Shown: positions 1-9,819 of the stretch, piece after piece | How positions within the stretch are numbered: the stretch's first letter is position 1 | Layout of the letters: every line of letters begins with the position of its first letter | Origin: Leptolyngbyaceae cyanobacterium CSU_1_4 | GTDB taxonomy: Bacteria; Cyanobacteriota; Cyanobacteriia; Elainellales; Elainellaceae | DNA: 61,999 nt | Direction: 5' to 3' | Assembly (NCBI GenBank): GCA_012034615.1 | Contig: JAAUPA010000002.1 | Span: 1 to 61,999 of the forward strand | Made by a program: the position numbers and the translations under genes | The notes under the pieces: model-generated | Database searches by the model: none | What the model was told of the DNA's origin: nothing | Seen by the model: only the letters and a program-made list of their open reading frames with translations

Positions 1-168
1 GGGCTACCGTGTATACACAAGTGATCGAATCTAGCCAAGTCCCTGGCGAACCGCCCCTGGGGGACTTCCGATCCAGTTCCGTGCTTCAAAGTCTCCCAAA
101 TTGGGGGATTTAGGGGGCGAAAAAGCTTGGAACGAAGCCAGTCTAGACTTGTGTATACGTGGTAGCCC
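1..168. mobile_element. MITE-like non-autonomous element, copy 1
   Basis: Starts GGGCTACCGTGTATACACAAGT and ends ACTTGTGTATACGTGGTAGCCC (about 20/22 inverted match); no ORF; similar elements at 15741 and 27118. Confidence 0.75.
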
Positions 169-248
169 AGAACGGGAGAGGGATTTAGGGAGGGCATAAA
201 ACTGGGATAAACCCGCTACACCCGCAATGGCAACTATTGAAACTCTAG

Positions 249-1280
249 CTATTGAGCTGCCATCTGTTGTTGAAGCTGGCTCTTGGCAGTTTTGAACTGA
301 GTAGCAAGATTCTCTTGTTGATCACTACTACAATTGTTACGGATTGCAGCAAACATGGTGCTCTCCTCCTGACGAACGTGATCCATCACAGTTTCTTTCA
401 AGCGGTTAATTTGGCTTTTGAATTCAGGAGCAGTAGGACTCATGGCTCGCAAGGAATCTAGCATAACTTTCATGGATGCTTGCTCATCATATAGCTCTTG
501 GGTGTCATGCTCACCATAGAAGGAGCGAACGGCTGGATAAACAACTTGCTCCTCTGCTTCAGAATGAGCAGTTAAATCCTTATAAATTTGACCAAAGAAC
601 TCCTGAATCTTTTGAGGATCCTCAGTGCCCTCAATTTGCATGAACAGTGTATTAACTTTGGCATGATCCATACGGATTATGTCTTGGATGTTCATCTCGT
701 CATCTGTATGACTGATTGCGCTGCCTGCAACGCCTGTAACTGCTGCCACAGCATCTTGAACCCGTGCCCAAATTCCTTGCTTGGCTTCTTGACCCGTCAT
801 TTCACGCACGCCCAAGACTTCTAAAACACCTTTGAGCTGCTCTTGATGAGCGCGATTTTCAAAATTAACCGCGTTCAAAGGTGTAATAGCCGCTTCCACA
901 TCTGCCCCAACAACCTGCGCTGCCTTATGCACCAATAAGCCACTCATAACTTGCTGATGCTTCAGGAGCTCATGCTGAGAGACCTTTTCAAACAGAGACA
1001 ATTCAGAACCACCCATCATGTGATCAATCTCTTTTGCCATCTTTTCGACGGTTTCTTTAGGCTTGCCTTGAACACCATATTGCACAATTACAGTGTCTAA
1101 AATTCCCATATTTTTGCGATCGCTTTCCAGCATCTTATCTAATTGCTCACGGATTTCTGGATCGTTGCAAGCCGCTGCTAACTTCTGTTCATTTTCAATG
1201 ACTAGGTCTTGGACAACCTTCATGCTTGCTAACTTTTCACCGATCGCCATCCGCTTGGAGTCGTCAAGAGTCGTTACCAT
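249..1280 (-). CDS. hemerythrin HHE domain-containing protein
   Basis: C-terminal half has HHE-like motifs (MDHAKVNTLFMQIEG, HSEAEEQVVYPAVR, DHVRQEESTMF). Confidence 0.85.
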   Translation of the reverse strand: MVTTLDDSKRMAIGEKLASMKVVQDLVIENEQKLAAACNDPEIREQLDKMLESDRKNMGILDTVIVQYGVQGKPKETVEKMAKEIDHMMGGSELSLFEKVSQHELLKHQQVMSGLLVHKAAQVVGADVEAAITPLNAVNFENRAHQEQLKGVLEVLGVREMTGQEAKQGIWARVQDAVAAVTGVAGSAISHTDDEMNIQDIIRMDHAKVNTLFMQIEGTEDPQKIQEFFGQIYKDLTAHSEAEEQVVYPAVRSFYGEHDTQELYDEQASMKVMLDSLRAMSPTAPEFKSQINRLKETVMDHVRQEESTMFAAIRNNCSSDQQENLATQFKTAKSQLQQQMAAQ

Positions 1281-1582
1281 TTTTATATTCTCCTAAAGGC
1301 TAAGTCATTAACTGACCTCTTTAAAGTGCCACAGCAACCTCTAAGGTTCCTCTTTCCAAAGACCTAATTTTTCTATGCTTCTACTTCTTTGGGAGGGCTA
1401 AGAATAGAGCTAAAAATGGCAAAAAAATGGCAAAAAATAACATAGGTGCAGCCTGATCTTCTTCACGCTACACCTATCCTTATAAATTCAATTATTCTTT
1501 ATCTTCTGCTAACAATCTTCTGCTAACAAATTTTGCCTAACCATCCTCTCTAGTCTGCTCTTACTACAGTCTAGGTCAAAAC

Positions 1583-1765
1583 CTAATACACTCTTTCAGA
1601 CTTTTCGTAATGCTTGGCGATCGCCCAAATGCCGTGAATGCTGCCAGGAATCCATCCAAGAAAAGTGAGTAGGACATTAATCACTAATGTAGTGCTCAAC
1701 CCATAGGTTAAGAAGACCCCTACTGGAGGAATTAAAATACCTAAGATTAGATGAAAAACTTTCAT
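1583..1765 (-). CDS. YqaE/Pmp3 family membrane protein
   Basis: 60 aa, two hydrophobic segments, LGILIPPVGVFLTYGL...LGWIPGSIHGIWAI pattern. Confidence 0.85.
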   Translation of the reverse strand: MKVFHLILGILIPPVGVFLTYGLSTTLVINVLLTFLGWIPGSIHGIWAIAKHYEKSERVY

Positions 1766-2001
1766 GCTATTTACCTTTAAAAACCGTTAAGGACTTAACT
1801 TAATCACTACGCCCATAGTGGATCAAAAATAGCTGAAACTGCTTCTCCCTTTAGAGTGAGTAAAATTTATCCTGAAGGCATGAAGTTTCGCGGTTCCTAT
1901 CTCTCTCAAGGAAGAAGTAACTTGGGCTGTCCATAAGTCAGGATAGGTCTGAATATGAATTTACTGAAGAATGTTTACCTGATGTAAGAAAGGAGAACTT
2001 T

Positions 2002-2419
2002 ATGATTCGCTCTGCGCTCATTCTATTGGCAACTGCCTTAAGTTTACTAATCATTGACTTGGTGGTTCCGGGTGTTAATATTGCAACTTTTCCAGCCGCA
2101 CTTATTGCTGCGATCGCTCTAGGCTTGGTAAATTCTGGGGTGAAGCCCGTTCTCTCTCTCCTGTCTCTACCCCTTAATTTTCTAACGTTAGGGGGCTTCT
2201 CACTGGTCGTTAACGGGCTGTGTTTTTGGCTAGCATCTTTACTGGTTCCTGGATTTACTGCCAGTGGTTTAGTTGCGATTATCCTAGGTCCTGTAGTTCT
2301 ATCTTTTGTCAATACTTTTTCTAAACCGTTACTTTGCTGAAAAGTATCCGAAGCTGGCAGCCGATGGTAAGGCAACCATTAGAGGAGCTATGGATGATGC
2401 CAAGGGAGCCATCGAATAA
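2002..2419 (+). CDS. phage-holin-like family membrane protein, frameshifted near 2316-2320
   Basis: ORF 2002-2340 resembles the 4-TM holin-like family; deleting one T of the 2316-2320 run continues as NTFLNRYFAEKYPKLAADGKATIRGAMDDAKGAIE to the stop at 2417-2419. Confidence 0.75.
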
Positions 2420-2538
2420 TGGCTCTAGTGTTTGTCAACTGCCATAGGGAGTATGTCCGCTGATAGAGACTCTATGAGTAGCTCTATCTTTTAGAGGATG
2501 AGTTAAGTTGAAGCTTTAGATAGATTGTAGAAGTTGGT

Positions 2539-2742
2539 TTGAATCCTTTAGGAGTATTTATGAGTATTGAAGATCGGGCTAAGGCAGTTGCTAAAAACAT
2601 TGAAGGCAAAGCTCAAGAAGCAATGGGTGAAGTGACAGGTGATCCCCAAGATAAAGCTGAGGGCAAAGCCAAGCAAGCTGAATCTAAAGTCCGTCATGGC
2701 GTTGAAGATGCAAAAGACGAAGTTAAGAAGGCTATTGACTAG
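2539..2742 (+). CDS. CsbD family stress protein
   Basis: MSIEDRAKAVAKNIEGKAQEAMGEVTGDPQDKAEGKAKQAESK is CsbD-like. Confidence 0.9.
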   Translation: MNPLGVFMSIEDRAKAVAKNIEGKAQEAMGEVTGDPQDKAEGKAKQAESKVRHGVEDAKDEVKKAID

Positions 2743-2767
2743 TTTGATGCATTGAAACATTAAGTCA

Positions 2768-2805
2768 ATTCAGCGCATTACCTTTCTCAAAGTGATGCGC
2801 TGAAT
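2768..2805 (+). terminator. hairpin downstream of csbD-like gene
   Basis: ATTCAGCGCAT / ATGCGCTGAAT inverted repeat, 11-bp stem. Confidence 0.55.
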
Positions 2806-2868
2806 TTCAGAATCTACACCTTCAATTTACCTATCTACAACAAAGGAATTTAGTAAAGGTTTTCCCTC

Positions 2869-3123
2869 ATGATGAACACTCTAAACGCATCGTTTTTGTT
2901 GCTCACTGAAGCGATTGCCCCTGACACAATTGCCCAAGAGCAGGCGCTCTCCTCGGATGCTTTAATTGCAGTGGCAGTGATTGGTTTTCTTGCTGCTACC
3001 GCCATTGGCTCGGTTGCCTGGTACAACTCGAAGCGTCCTCCCGGTTGGGAAGATAAAGAGCGCCCAGCGATTGTTCCTGACGTTGAGCCGAGTGATCATC
3101 CTGGGTTAGGCACTCCTGAATAA
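2869..3123 (+). CDS. small single-TM hypothetical protein
   Basis: 84 aa, hydrophobic segment ALIAVAVIGFLAATAIGSVAWY. Confidence 0.6.
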   Translation: MMNTLNASFLLLTEAIAPDTIAQEQALSSDALIAVAVIGFLAATAIGSVAWYNSKRPPGWEDKERPAIVPDVEPSDHPGLGTPE

Positions 3124-3129
3124 GGTTTA

Positions 3130-4041
3130 ATGAATAGCTACCTTAGGGGTATGAACAAAAATCGTAGAAGACAGCAGGCTCATTGGATTCGGGAAGTAGA
3201 AGACATTACACGGGGTGCTTGTGGAGGGTTTCTGTTTGGGATTCCTTTGCTTTACACTATGGAGGTTTGGTGGATTGGGTCTACGGTTTCTCCACCTTTA
3301 ATGCTTTTGGCGATCGCCACTACGTGGACGGTCGTTTTTTTTCTGAACCGAACAGAAGGGTTTCGGCGAACTACAAAGGTTAGTTTTACCAATGCTGCAA
3401 GAGATACAGTTGAGGCGGTTGTTATTGGCTTAGTCTGCACAGGTATCATGCTAGTGATATTGCAAGAAGTGACCTTGCAGACTCAGCTTAGTGAAGCCTT
3501 AGGCAAGGTTATTTTTGAGAGTGTTCCTTTTTCTTTAGGAGTGGCTCTCTCAAATCAATTTTTAAGCAGCAACCCAGAAGAGAATCGAGTTCAATCCTCA
3601 AAACAAAACAGCACTGCTCAGGTCGAAGCGAGGCAGCCTGAGATAAGCGAAACTCTTGCTGATATTGGGGCAACTTTAATAGGAGCTATTATTATTGCGT
3701 TCAGCATTGCGCCAACTGATGAAATTCCAATGCTGGCAGCAGCAACTTCAGCAGTTTGGCTCTTAGCCACTGTAGTAATTTCTTTAATCATTTCTTACGG
3801 AATTGTCTTTGAGGCTAACTTTGCTAACAAGACTAAGCGCCAACAGCAAAGAGGACTTTTTCAAAGCCCGCTTAGTGAAACCATTATGTCCTATTTACTT
3901 TCTTTAGTTGCTGCTGCAATGATGCTGTGGTTCTTTCAGCAGCTAGACTTTAGCGATCCTGGAGCAATGTGGTTAAGTTACACCTTGCTATTGGGATTGC
4001 CCGCAACTATTGGTGGTGCAGCAGGTAGATTAGCAATATGA
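3130..4041 (+). CDS. TIGR02587 family membrane protein
   Basis: Multi-TM; RGACGGFLFGIPLLYTMEVWWIG; overlaps a TIGR02588-like gene. Confidence 0.75.
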   Translation: MNSYLRGMNKNRRRQQAHWIREVEDITRGACGGFLFGIPLLYTMEVWWIGSTVSPPLMLLAIATTWTVVFFLNRTEGFRRTTKVSFTNAARDTVEAVVIGLVCTGIMLVILQEVTLQTQLSEALGKVIFESVPFSLGVALSNQFLSSNPEENRVQSSKQNSTAQVEARQPEISETLADIGATLIGAIIIAFSIAPTDEIPMLAAATSAVWLLATVVISLIISYGIVFEANFANKTKRQQQRGLFQSPLSETIMSYLLSLVAAAMMLWFFQQLDFSDPGAMWLSYTLLLGLPATIGGAAGRLAI

Positions 4042-4472
4042 GTGATGTTCATTCTTCTGATGATGGTTCATCTCAAAATAGTTCTTCAGATCAACCACCC
4101 CGATCGCTAGCTGAACAAGTTAGCTTTAGTCTTGCTGCGTTGCTCTTGACAACTCTGGTGGGCTTGATTTGCTATCTTTGGCTAGGTAAGCGTGGGGAAG
4201 CACCTCCTAACCCCATATTGGTAATCAAACCTGTTCAGAAGCTTTCAGGACAGTTTCATGTTCCTTTTGAATTAACCAATCAAGGAGACAATACAGCGGC
4301 ATCGGTTCAAGTTGTTGCCGAGCTTCGTCTAACGGATATACTGACGGAAACCGGAGAGCAACAGATTGATTTTTTGTCGAGTCAGGAAACTGAGTCAGGC
4401 GCTTTTATCTTTAGTCAAGATCCACGCAAAGGTACACTCACGATTCGAGTCGCGAGTTATAAATCACCTTAG
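4038..4472 (+). CDS. TIGR02588 family protein
   Basis: Single TM plus extracytoplasmic domain; 4-nt overlap with upstream TIGR02587-like gene. Confidence 0.7.
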   Translation: MSDVHSSDDGSSQNSSSDQPPRSLAEQVSFSLAALLLTTLVGLICYLWLGKRGEAPPNPILVIKPVQKLSGQFHVPFELTNQGDNTAASVQVVAELRLTDILTETGEQQIDFLSSQETESGAFIFSQDPRKGTLTIRVASYKSP

Positions 4473-4675
4473 CTAATTCAGCCTTCTAGGACCTTTCTGA
4501 ATCCAGATCTGAAGGGCTGAAACTTTCCCTACCCTCGCCCTTTTTCAAATAGGGACATTTGAAAGAGATCTAAAGCACACGCTTGGATTTTACTTCTAAA
4601 GACCGAGGAAATTGATTGAGTAAACTGCTTTTATATAGATATTAATCAATGTGACAATTCAATAGAGGAGACATT

Positions 4676-4882
4676 ATGCCAAGACTGGTAGGAAAACAAT
4701 CTAATGACGGTCTACGAGTGAGTTTAGTGATGCTGACTGCGATCGCCATAGCAGCGGGTTTAGAATACGTCGGAATTATCGATCTAGTTCCTGGGTTTGG
4801 GAAAGACAACGTTACTTTGAGCGTTGCTCGCTATGGTATCTCTTCGGATCAAGTGATTGTATCTGAATCTGTACAAAAATAA
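4676..4882 (+). CDS. small single-TM hypothetical protein
   Basis: 68 aa ORF with an upstream AGAGGAG ribosome-binding site. Confidence 0.5.
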   Translation: MPRLVGKQSNDGLRVSLVMLTAIAIAAGLEYVGIIDLVPGFGKDNVTLSVARYGISSDQVIVSESVQK

Positions 4883-4903
4883 GTTATTAGGACGTTAAAT
4901 ATT

Positions 4904-6150
4904 ATGCGTAAAGGTAATGAAGTGATCGGTAAGCCTGTTGTTTCGTACAGTACAGGTCGGCGAATTGATACGGTTAAAGACTTGATTTTGATCAAAATAG
5001 CAATCGCCTGTTGGGGCTTCTGATGAGTGAAGGCGGATGGTTCAGTAGTCCTCGTGTGCTTTTGTTGAAAGACGTATTGGCGATCGGGGCAGATGCGATT
5101 ATTATCCCCTCAAAAGAGCATGTTTTTGATGCTAAGCAGATTCCGGAAATCTCCAGAATTTTAGAATACAACAATGTGCTTAAAGGAACGCGCATCCTTA
5201 CTACAGATGGTCGTAACCTTGGCACCATGGTTGATCTGTATTTTGATCATGAGACGGCAAGGGTAGAAGGCTACGAAGTATCTGGGGGAATATTTGCAGA
5301 TGCGTATTCTGGGCGATCGTTTGTGCCGACTCCGAAAACGCTCAAAATTGGTAAAGATGTTGCTTTTGTGCCAGAAGAAACGGCTCTATTAATGGAAGAG
5401 CAAGTAGGCGGTATTAAAGCAGCCATGCAAGTTGCAGGTGAGAAAGTGCAAGAAACCATGCACTCTACTGGCGAAAAGCTGCAAGATGCGGGAGGAAAGC
5501 TAAAGGAATCTAGTACTAGCCTCTCCCAAAACTTGGGCGGACAGCTTAACACCGTTTTAGCCGGACGAGCCGTTGAAGAAGCAAAAGGATATCGAGTGCG
5601 TCAGTTTGTCCGCTCAGAAGATGGCTTTATTATCGCGGCACCCGGACAAATTGTTAGCGATTCGGTCATTAAATTTGCTCGCAGATTCCATCAAGAGGAA
5701 TCATTGCTCCAAGCCGTTGGGCTTTCGACCTCCAATGCAGCACAGTCACGGGCTAATAGCATGGCTATGGTGACTGGCGATCGCCTGCGAGTGAGAGCCC
5801 ATAAAACCGAAGACCAGTTACAAGAAGGAGCACAGAAGCTTAAGGTAGAAGCCAATCATCTATGGCGACAGCTCAAAACCGAGTGGGCTAACTTTCAAGA
5901 CCGAAGCAGTCAGGCGATCGAGCGCAAGCGAATCATGGGCGCTCTAGGTCGTCCAGTTAATCGTGTGATTTTGGATCAACAAGATCAAGTGATTCTGAAT
6001 GTAGGTGAATTAATTACTCACCAGGCGATCGAAGTTTCTCGTCAAGCAGGAGTTTTAGAAGTTCTATTAGGCTCTGTTTATACTGAAAGCCCTAAGCTTT
6101 CCAGAGAAGATGTGGAAGCTCCTCACCCAGGTCGAGCGTCTCTAACTTGA
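4904..6150 (+). CDS. PRC-barrel domain-containing protein, frameshifted near 4986-4989
   Basis: ATG at 4904 reads MRKGNEVIGKPVVSYSTGRRIDTVKDLI, then after a 1-nt shift FDQNSNRLLGLLMSEGGWFSSPRVLLL; the ORF track starts too late at 5011. Confidence 0.8.
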
Positions 6151-6173
6151 CGGTTTAACTAAAGCTTTAGGAG

Positions 6174-6283
6174 GTAAGTAGGCCGGTCTACTCAAATGTC
6201 AGACGTAGGGAAATATCAGACGTAGTGTGGGCATCTTGCCCGCAAGCGAGACGCTTGCTCCACGGCTATCTGTAAATTAATTA
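6174..6283. repeat. dispersed repeat R2, copy a
   Basis: About 109 bp similar to 26865-26973 (GTGTGGGCATCTTGCCCGCAAGCGAGACGCTTGCYCCACGGCTAT). Confidence 0.8.
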
Positions 6284-6416
6284 CCAACATCCTTTCTAAA
6301 ACATCCTCTTAGTTTTGCAGTGCCAAAAAGTGCTCTGGGATACCTTCTTCCTTAAGATAGAAGACTGTTTGAGTATTTAGATTAATACTAAGGGAGTTGT
6401 TAAGGACTAATTTATT

Positions 6417-6791
6417 ATGAGCAATTCAAAAGACTTGAGCGAGAATAATCCAAAAGTTTCTGCTGATACCTATGATCGAGGTATTGTTCCGGCTGAAACT
6501 GCGGCTCGTAAGGAACGAGAAGGTGAGGGATATAAAAATCGCCCTGATTCTCCTGCTGATGAAGACAGCATTGATACTGTCGGCGGCTATACAGTAGATA
6601 AAGAAGGTCTTGCCAATAATTTTGCGGTTGAACCCGAAATGTATTATGAAGTCCCTGGCGATCTTCGGGCAAAAGAAGCTGCCCTAGCTGAAGAGCGGGC
6701 TCAGGAACTGGAGGAGGTAAACCAAACTAATGAGGAGGGTAAACTGACTACGGATCATGACGATCGCGGCAAGGGTGTGGGAATAATTTAA
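6417..6791 (+). CDS. hypothetical acidic protein
   Basis: 124 aa hydrophilic ORF after an AT-rich leader. Confidence 0.6.
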   Translation: MSNSKDLSENNPKVSADTYDRGIVPAETAARKEREGEGYKNRPDSPADEDSIDTVGGYTVDKEGLANNFAVEPEMYYEVPGDLRAKEAALAEERAQELEEVNQTNEEGKLTTDHDDRGKGVGII

Positions 6792-7158
6792 GAATTTCCT
6801 TTTGATATCATCACTTTATAGAGCACCTTAAAAAATCCAAACCTTTATTCAAGGTGTCCTATAGTTTATTTGCCCTGCTTTCAAAATGAAGGTAGGGCTA
6901 GTTTTGAGAATTGATAATAGTTTTGAGGCTAGTTTTGGGATTGTGTCACAGGTTAGTATCTGGATCTTTTGCTTTATAATTTTTGTGGATGATTTAATGC
7001 TCCTAGCTTAAAGTATTCTTTTCCTAAACCAAAAATAAAGCAAAAGAACTCTTAACTTTCGGAGGTGGGCAAAAGCTAATTTTATCTGGCACTGGGCGCT
7101 GTTAGATAAATACCTTTTCTAGATTGTTCTAGAGGTCAATTAGTGTTTTTATGGAATT

Positions 7159-7647
7159 TTGCCAATGGTGTTCTCTGAACAGGCTGTTAACTCCTCTGAG
7201 CCCTCTGGTCTAGAAGACCGCTCCTGTGACTTGCCCGAGGCGTTGCTGAGTGCGTCAAAGCTGCCTTTTGTCTTAGGTGTAGATGATAATCCAGATGATT
7301 TGTTGTTGCTAAGCTACACTGTAGAGCTTTGCAATATCGAGTTTATTGGACGAGCTAGCGGCTGGGCGGCTTTAAATTTGGTTGCAATTCTTCCTCCTGC
7401 CCTCATTTTGCTAGACATTTTGCTGCCTGATCTGAATGGAGTAGATTTTTTGTATTATATTAAGCAGAATCCTTTAACCTGCAATATTCCAGTCATTGCA
7501 GTCACCGCTTTAGCAACTTTAAGCGATCGCACTTGGCTTCTATCAGCGGGTTTTGTGGGCTATGTTAGCAAGCCCTACCTGTTGGAAGAATTAGAAGAAA
7601 TCATCTTTCGGCATTTAAAGACAGGGTTAAACTACGTTGAGGAATAA
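7159..7647 (+). CDS. response regulator (receiver domain)
   Basis: FVLGVDDNPDDLLLLSYTVE, LILLDILLPDLNGVDFL, VTALAT, GYVSKPYLLEEL. Confidence 0.85.
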   Translation: MPMVFSEQAVNSSEPSGLEDRSCDLPEALLSASKLPFVLGVDDNPDDLLLLSYTVELCNIEFIGRASGWAALNLVAILPPALILLDILLPDLNGVDFLYYIKQNPLTCNIPVIAVTALATLSDRTWLLSAGFVGYVSKPYLLEELEEIIFRHLKTGLNYVEE

Positions 7648-7650
7648 AAT

Positions 7651-7673
7651 AGAGGCGCAATTTCTGCGCCTCT
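7651..7673 (+). terminator. hairpin downstream of response regulator
   Basis: AGAGGCGCA / TGCGCCTCT perfect 9-bp stem, 5-nt loop. Confidence 0.6.
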
Positions 7674-7715
7674 GTACTTTAACTTTGAATAGACGAAAAT
7701 GAGCGATCGCTAAAT

Positions 7716-9194
7716 TTAAGCTTGTGATACCCAGACCGAGACAGAGCCGCCTTTACAACGAAATTCTGCCCATCCCTCGTCATTAGTAGTCACAGGCTCT
7801 TCAATATGCTTCGTCAAGTCAACATAAACTCGGTTGGGTTGACCTATCTCCATATATTTACTCCCGTCATCCCCATTACTGAGAACAACTGCTACGCCTC
7901 CTGGATGTTCATCATCGCCTAGGCGCGTCCAGCCTATGACATTGGCATGGTCAAAGTAATCGTACTGCTCACCATAGGCATAGGTTTGACGGGCAAAGAG
8001 GAACTTATCCAACAGCCACTTGTGTTTATCAAGCCAGATTTCATGCTCGTCGCCATCATTCCCAGTATCTTTGTAGTGTGAGCCATAATAATCAGCATAA
8101 AACACGCAAGGATATCCTTCCCGGCGCAGCAAAATTAAAGAGTATGCTAACGGCTTGAACCAAGATTCGACAACCGATTCTAGAGACTGTAAGGGCTGGG
8201 AGTCGTGATTTTCAACTAAGGTAACTGCTAGTGCAGGTTGCTGTTGCACGAGAGTATTGTCAAAAATTTGCCGGAGGTCATAATCATTCCCGGCTTGACT
8301 TGCCACATGGAAATTGTAGTGAAGCGGCGCATCAAACAAAGTTATTCTGCCATTGGTAGTTTCGACAAAGGAATGGAGCGCCTCAACATCATAAGACCAG
8401 TATTCGCCCACCCCAAAGAGTTCTTTTTCTGTTTGATGACTGACATGATTTAACCAGTCTCGGAAAAACTCGGCGGAAACGTGTTTAACTGCATCAAATC
8501 GGAACCCATCTACGCCAGTCGTGTTAACGTACCATTCACCCCAGTACTTTAACTCACCGGAAACCTCGGGATTATCCATGTCAAGATCGCAACCCATGAG
8601 ATAGTCAAAGTTGCCCTTTTCTTGATCAACATTGTCGTCAAATGATTTACCTTTTAGCAAGTAAACTGCGTTCTCTCCCGCGTTGTAGACATTGTAATCG
8701 ATCGCATCAAAATGCCACCAATGCCATTCCATCGTAGAGTATTTACCATTCCGACCAGGGAACGTGAAGTGTGTCCAAGCCTTGATGGTTTGATATTCTC
8801 CTATTGGAGCATTGCGATCGTCTGGATTAAAAGGCGTAGCTTGTGCTTCCTCTTCGTGATCTGCGCCTAATTTATGATTAAAGACTGCATCAGCATAGAT
8901 CCGGATCCCAGCATCCTGAGCCGCTTTAATAGCACGGATGTATTCATCCTTAGTGCCATATTTGGTTCTGACGGAACCTTTTTGGTCAAACTCTCCCAAA
9001 TCAAACAAATCATAAACGCCATACCCCACATCCATTCCACCGCCTGTGCCTTTGTACGCAGGCGGCAGCCAAAGAGAAGTAACCCCAGCTTTTGCTAGGT
9101 CTTTGGCAGATGCGGTTAACTGGTTCCACAGCGTGCCATCCGCTGGGCTATACCAGTGAAAGTATTGCATCATGACCCCGTTTGTATCAGACAT
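7716..9194 (-). CDS. alpha-amylase (GH13, cytoplasmic type)
   Basis: MMQYFHWY, DAVFNHK, GFRFDAVKH, VGEYW, LVENHDSQP motifs. Confidence 0.92.
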   Translation of the reverse strand: MSDTNGVMMQYFHWYSPADGTLWNQLTASAKDLAKAGVTSLWLPPAYKGTGGGMDVGYGVYDLFDLGEFDQKGSVRTKYGTKDEYIRAIKAAQDAGIRIYADAVFNHKLGADHEEEAQATPFNPDDRNAPIGEYQTIKAWTHFTFPGRNGKYSTMEWHWWHFDAIDYNVYNAGENAVYLLKGKSFDDNVDQEKGNFDYLMGCDLDMDNPEVSGELKYWGEWYVNTTGVDGFRFDAVKHVSAEFFRDWLNHVSHQTEKELFGVGEYWSYDVEALHSFVETTNGRITLFDAPLHYNFHVASQAGNDYDLRQIFDNTLVQQQPALAVTLVENHDSQPLQSLESVVESWFKPLAYSLILLRREGYPCVFYADYYGSHYKDTGNDGDEHEIWLDKHKWLLDKFLFARQTYAYGEQYDYFDHANVIGWTRLGDDEHPGGVAVVLSNGDDGSKYMEIGQPNRVYVDLTKHIEEPVTTNDEGWAEFRCKGGSVSVWVSQA

Positions 9195-9314
9195 GAAAGC
9201 GACCTCTTGCTAAGGATATAAGTAACTTGTCTCTATGGAGACAATAATACGGGAAACCTATATCTTTAAACATCTATCAAATGACAGATGACGAGGACTA
9301 TGGCAAAAAGGTTG

Positions 9315-9733
9315 TTACGAGGCAGGCGACAGGGACGAAGATGGAGGCTTAAGCTTAGCTTTTGTAGAAGGTTCACGAACAGTGGGGTTCTTTGCCAAAA
9401 TGACAATAATGCCCATGCGACCGGTTTCTAAAGTAGTATCGCTTAGGATATCGAGTACCTCAACGTTTAGAACGTCTTGAATGAGGTCTTGAAGCTGGGG
9501 TCTGATGGCTGCATCTAGGTCTTTACGAACTTGTTGGGCAAGGGTTCGTCTGCTTCTGCGAGGATTTGCTCTGGGCGAGTGACTGAGTTTTCTAAAACGA
9601 TCGCCACTTTTTCATCCATAAGCTGACAGGTTACCTTACTCGGTTGAAGACCTAAATGAGTTCGATAAAGGGTTTGAATTTTTTGGGAAAGTGTTCTCTC
9701 AGTTTGACCTTGAGTTGGCGTATTGTCTGTCAT
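9315..9733 (-). CDS. DUF2294 domain-containing protein, frameshifted near 9545
   Basis: N-terminal part MTDNTPTQGQ...VTRPEQILAEAD; other frame continues TLAQQVRKDLDAAIRPQLQDLIQDVLNVEVLDILSDTTLETGRMGIIVIL to a stop at 9315. Confidence 0.8.
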
Positions 9734-9819
9734 TGATTCAGAGTGTGAATGAAGGAGATTGATACAATAGTGCTGTTGGAATATTAGTCTAAATAACGCC
9801 CCCATTTCTAGCCCTGCTT

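Noticed and set aside
1938-2375. 145-aa minus-strand ORF
   Set aside because: Antisense shadow of the holin-like gene; no recognisable family.
2002-2419. Prophage signal from the holin-like gene
   Set aside because: This 4-TM family is widespread as a chromosomal stress/membrane gene; no other phage genes are nearby.
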